Source: Gemmatimonadota bacterium
GTDB lineage: Bacteria > Gemmatimonadota > Gemmatimonadetes > Longimicrobiales > Gaopeijiaceae
Assembly (NCBI GenBank): GCA_030550695.1
Contig: JAUQOX010000118.1
Location: 1 to 8,383 of the forward strand
Reading direction: 5' to 3'
DNA: 8,383 nucleotides
Positions 7,219 through 8,383 of this stretch are shown here, one piece after another. The notes beneath the pieces are model-generated. The model saw only the letters and a list, made by a program, of their open reading frames with translations, ran no database searches and was not told the origin of the DNA. Made by a program: the position numbers and the translations under genes. Position 1 is the stretch's first letter; every line of letters begins with the position of its first letter.

Positions 7219-7899
7219 ATGGGACAGAAGACGCATCCGTACGGTTTCCGCCTCGGGATTGTCAAAGACTGGAAGTCCCGGTGGTATGCCGGGCGGGACT
7301 TCTCCAAGTTCCTGCAGGAGGACGAGACCATCCGGAAGTATCTGCACCGGCGCCTCAGTCATGCGGCCCTCTCGAAGGTGGATATCGAGCGCAAGCCCTC
7401 CAAGATCGTGGTGACCCTTCACACCGCCAGGCCCGGCGTGGTCATCGGCAAGAAGGGGGCGGAGGTGGACAAGCTGCGGGATGAGCTGAGCCTGCTGACC
7501 AAGGCGGAGGTCAGCGTGAATGTGGAGGAGATCAAGCGTCCCGAGGTCGATGCCTATCTGATTGCCGAGAATGTGGCCCATCAGATCCGGCAGAGGGTCT
7601 CTTTCCGGCGGGCCATGAAGCGCGCCGTGCAATCGGCTATGCGGGCCGGTGCGGAGGGCATCAAGATCCGTTGCTCCGGTCGGTTGGGAGGCGCCGAGAT
7701 TGCGAGGAGCGAGGGTTACAACGAGGGCAGGGTGCCCCTCCAGACTCTCCGAGCCGACATCGACTACGCATCGGTGGTGGCGGTGACCACCTACGGAACC
7801 GTGGGGGTCAAATGCTGGGTCTTCAAGGGCGAGCTGGTGGAAGAGCGTCGGGGGAGAACCTACTCGGCCGGTGGCAGTATGCCGGCTCCCATCCGTTGA
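7219..7899 (+). CDS. rpsC: 30S ribosomal protein S3
   Basis: S3 forms, with S4 and S5, the mRNA entry tunnel of the 30S subunit and takes part in unwinding mRNA. The 226-aa product starts MGQKTHPYGFRLGIVKDW. It has a KH domain with the GKKG loop (77-80) in HTARPGVVIGKKGAEVDKL, then FRRAMKRAVQSAMRAGAEG (129-147) with the basic residues used in helicase activity, and GRLGGAEIARSEGY (154-167). The C-terminal domain includes TLRADIDY and TTYGTVGVKCWVFKGE. Position 166 is Gly where E. coli has Trp (TEWY). AAGGAG at 7204-7209 is a strong ribosome site at the end of rplV. A 72-nt spacer follows before rplP. Confidence 0.98.
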   Translation: MGQKTHPYGFRLGIVKDWKSRWYAGRDFSKFLQEDETIRKYLHRRLSHAALSKVDIERKPSKIVVTLHTARPGVVIGKKGAEVDKLRDELSLLTKAEVSVNVEEIKRPEVDAYLIAENVAHQIRQRVSFRRAMKRAVQSAMRAGAEGIKIRCSGRLGGAEIARSEGYNEGRVPLQTLRADIDYASVVAVTTYGTVGVKCWVFKGELVEERRGRTYSAGGSMPAPIR

Positions 7900-7971
7900 G
7901 GCAGGCAGGGGCATCCCGCGGGTCGGAGAGCGGAGGTGGCGGGACACGACGATGACCAGAGGTTGTAAGCG
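7900..7971 (+). other. rpsC-rplP spacer with a small inverted repeat
   Basis: This 72-nt spacer is long for this packed cluster. TCCCGC (7914-7919) can pair with GCGGGA (7939-7944), a weak 6-bp stem with a 19-nt loop and no T-run. An ATG at 7952 opens only an 8-codon frame that runs into the rplP start, with no sign of being a gene. AGAGGT (7958-7963) is the likely ribosome site of rplP. Confidence 0.4.
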
Positions 7972-8383
7972 ATGCTAGCGCCGAAAAGGGTCAAGTACCG
8001 GAAGCAGCAGAAGGGGCGGATGCGAGGCAAGGCCACGCGGGGCAATACGGTGGCCTTCGGCGAGTACGGCCTGCAGTCCCAGGAGGCGGCCTGGATCAGC
8101 AATCGTCAGATCGAGGCTGCCCGTGTGGCCATGACCCGTCACATCAAGAGGGGCGGAAAGGTTTGGATCCGGATCTTTCCGGACAAGCCCATCACCCGGA
8201 AGCCGGCAGAGACCCGCATGGGAAAGGGCAAAGGGAATCCGGAAGGGTGGGTGGCCGTGGTCAAGCCCGGCAGGGTGATGTTCGAGCTGGAGGGGGTGGA
8301 TGAGGCCACGGCGCGGCGGGCCATGGAGCTCGCAGCAGCCAAGCTGCCGGTGAAAACCCGGTTCGTGGTCCGGGACAGGCCCC
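7972..8383 (+). CDS. rplP: 50S ribosomal protein L16 (3' end cut off)
   Basis: L16 sits near the A site of the 50S subunit and is needed late in its assembly. The window holds 137 codons without a stop. The family is usually about 136-144 aa, so only the last few residues are missing. It begins MLAPKRVKYRKQQKGRMRG, followed by FGEYGLQSQEAAWISNRQIE (29-48), WIRIFPDKPITRKPAETRMG (65-84), KGKGNPEGWVAVVKPGRV (85-102) and LAAAKLPVKTRFVV near the edge. Arg82 in TRMGKGKG matches the Arg81 that is hydroxylated in E. coli L16. In most bacteria rpmC and rpsQ come next, beyond this window. Confidence 0.97.
   Translation, partial: MLAPKRVKYRKQQKGRMRGKATRGNTVAFGEYGLQSQEAAWISNRQIEAARVAMTRHIKRGGKVWIRIFPDKPITRKPAETRMGKGKGNPEGWVAVVKPGRVMFELEGVDEATARRAMELAAAKLPVKTRFVVRDRP

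Noticed and set aside
7952..7978. Eight-codon frame in the rpsC-rplP spacer
   Set aside because: It is too short and ends inside the rplP start region; the AGAGGT site fits rplP instead.

Overview
This window is a GC-rich, fully plus-strand stretch of a bacterial chromosome holding the end of the str operon and the start of the S10 operon. The order is fusA - tuf - rpsJ - rplC - rplD - rplW - rplB - rpsS - rplV - rpsC - rplP, with rplP cut by the right edge. It is core translation machinery in the usual bacterial order. I see no mobile element, CRISPR array, tRNA or rRNA, and no new multi-gene system.

Layout: bases 1-110 are non-coding as far as I can tell and start with a GC-rich arm running into eight T's, which looks like the 3' half of an intrinsic terminator. 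Next come fusA (EF-G) and, after 75 nt, tuf (EF-Tu). The only sizeable gap, 262 nt between tuf and rpsJ, contains no ATG start able to encode a separate protein and several strong potential RNA stems, so it is the best candidate for a control region. From rpsJ to rpsC the genes are packed tightly, with a few nucleotides between most genes, an 8-nt overlap of rplD and rplW, and 44 nt before rpsS. A 72-nt spacer separates rpsC and rplP.

How the genes work together: EF-Tu delivers aminoacyl-tRNA and EF-G drives translocation on the ribosome. The downstream genes encode S10, S19 and S3 of the 30S head and L3, L4, L23, L2, L22 and L16 of the 50S. L2, L3 and L16 lie near the peptidyl-transferase centre, and L4, L22 and L23 line the exit tunnel or its mouth. 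Probably one or two long transcripts with translational coupling keep their output balanced.

Organism: the best clue is EF-Tu. Its switch I region carries a 7-residue insertion and has KILTI where nearly all bacteria have RGITI. From memory, this kind of switch I is seen in Planctomycetota, so a planctomycete or a relative is my guess, held with modest confidence. The points most worth checking are the EF-Tu switch I, the tuf-rpsJ leader RNA, and altered residues in the tunnel loop of L22 and the central loop of L3.
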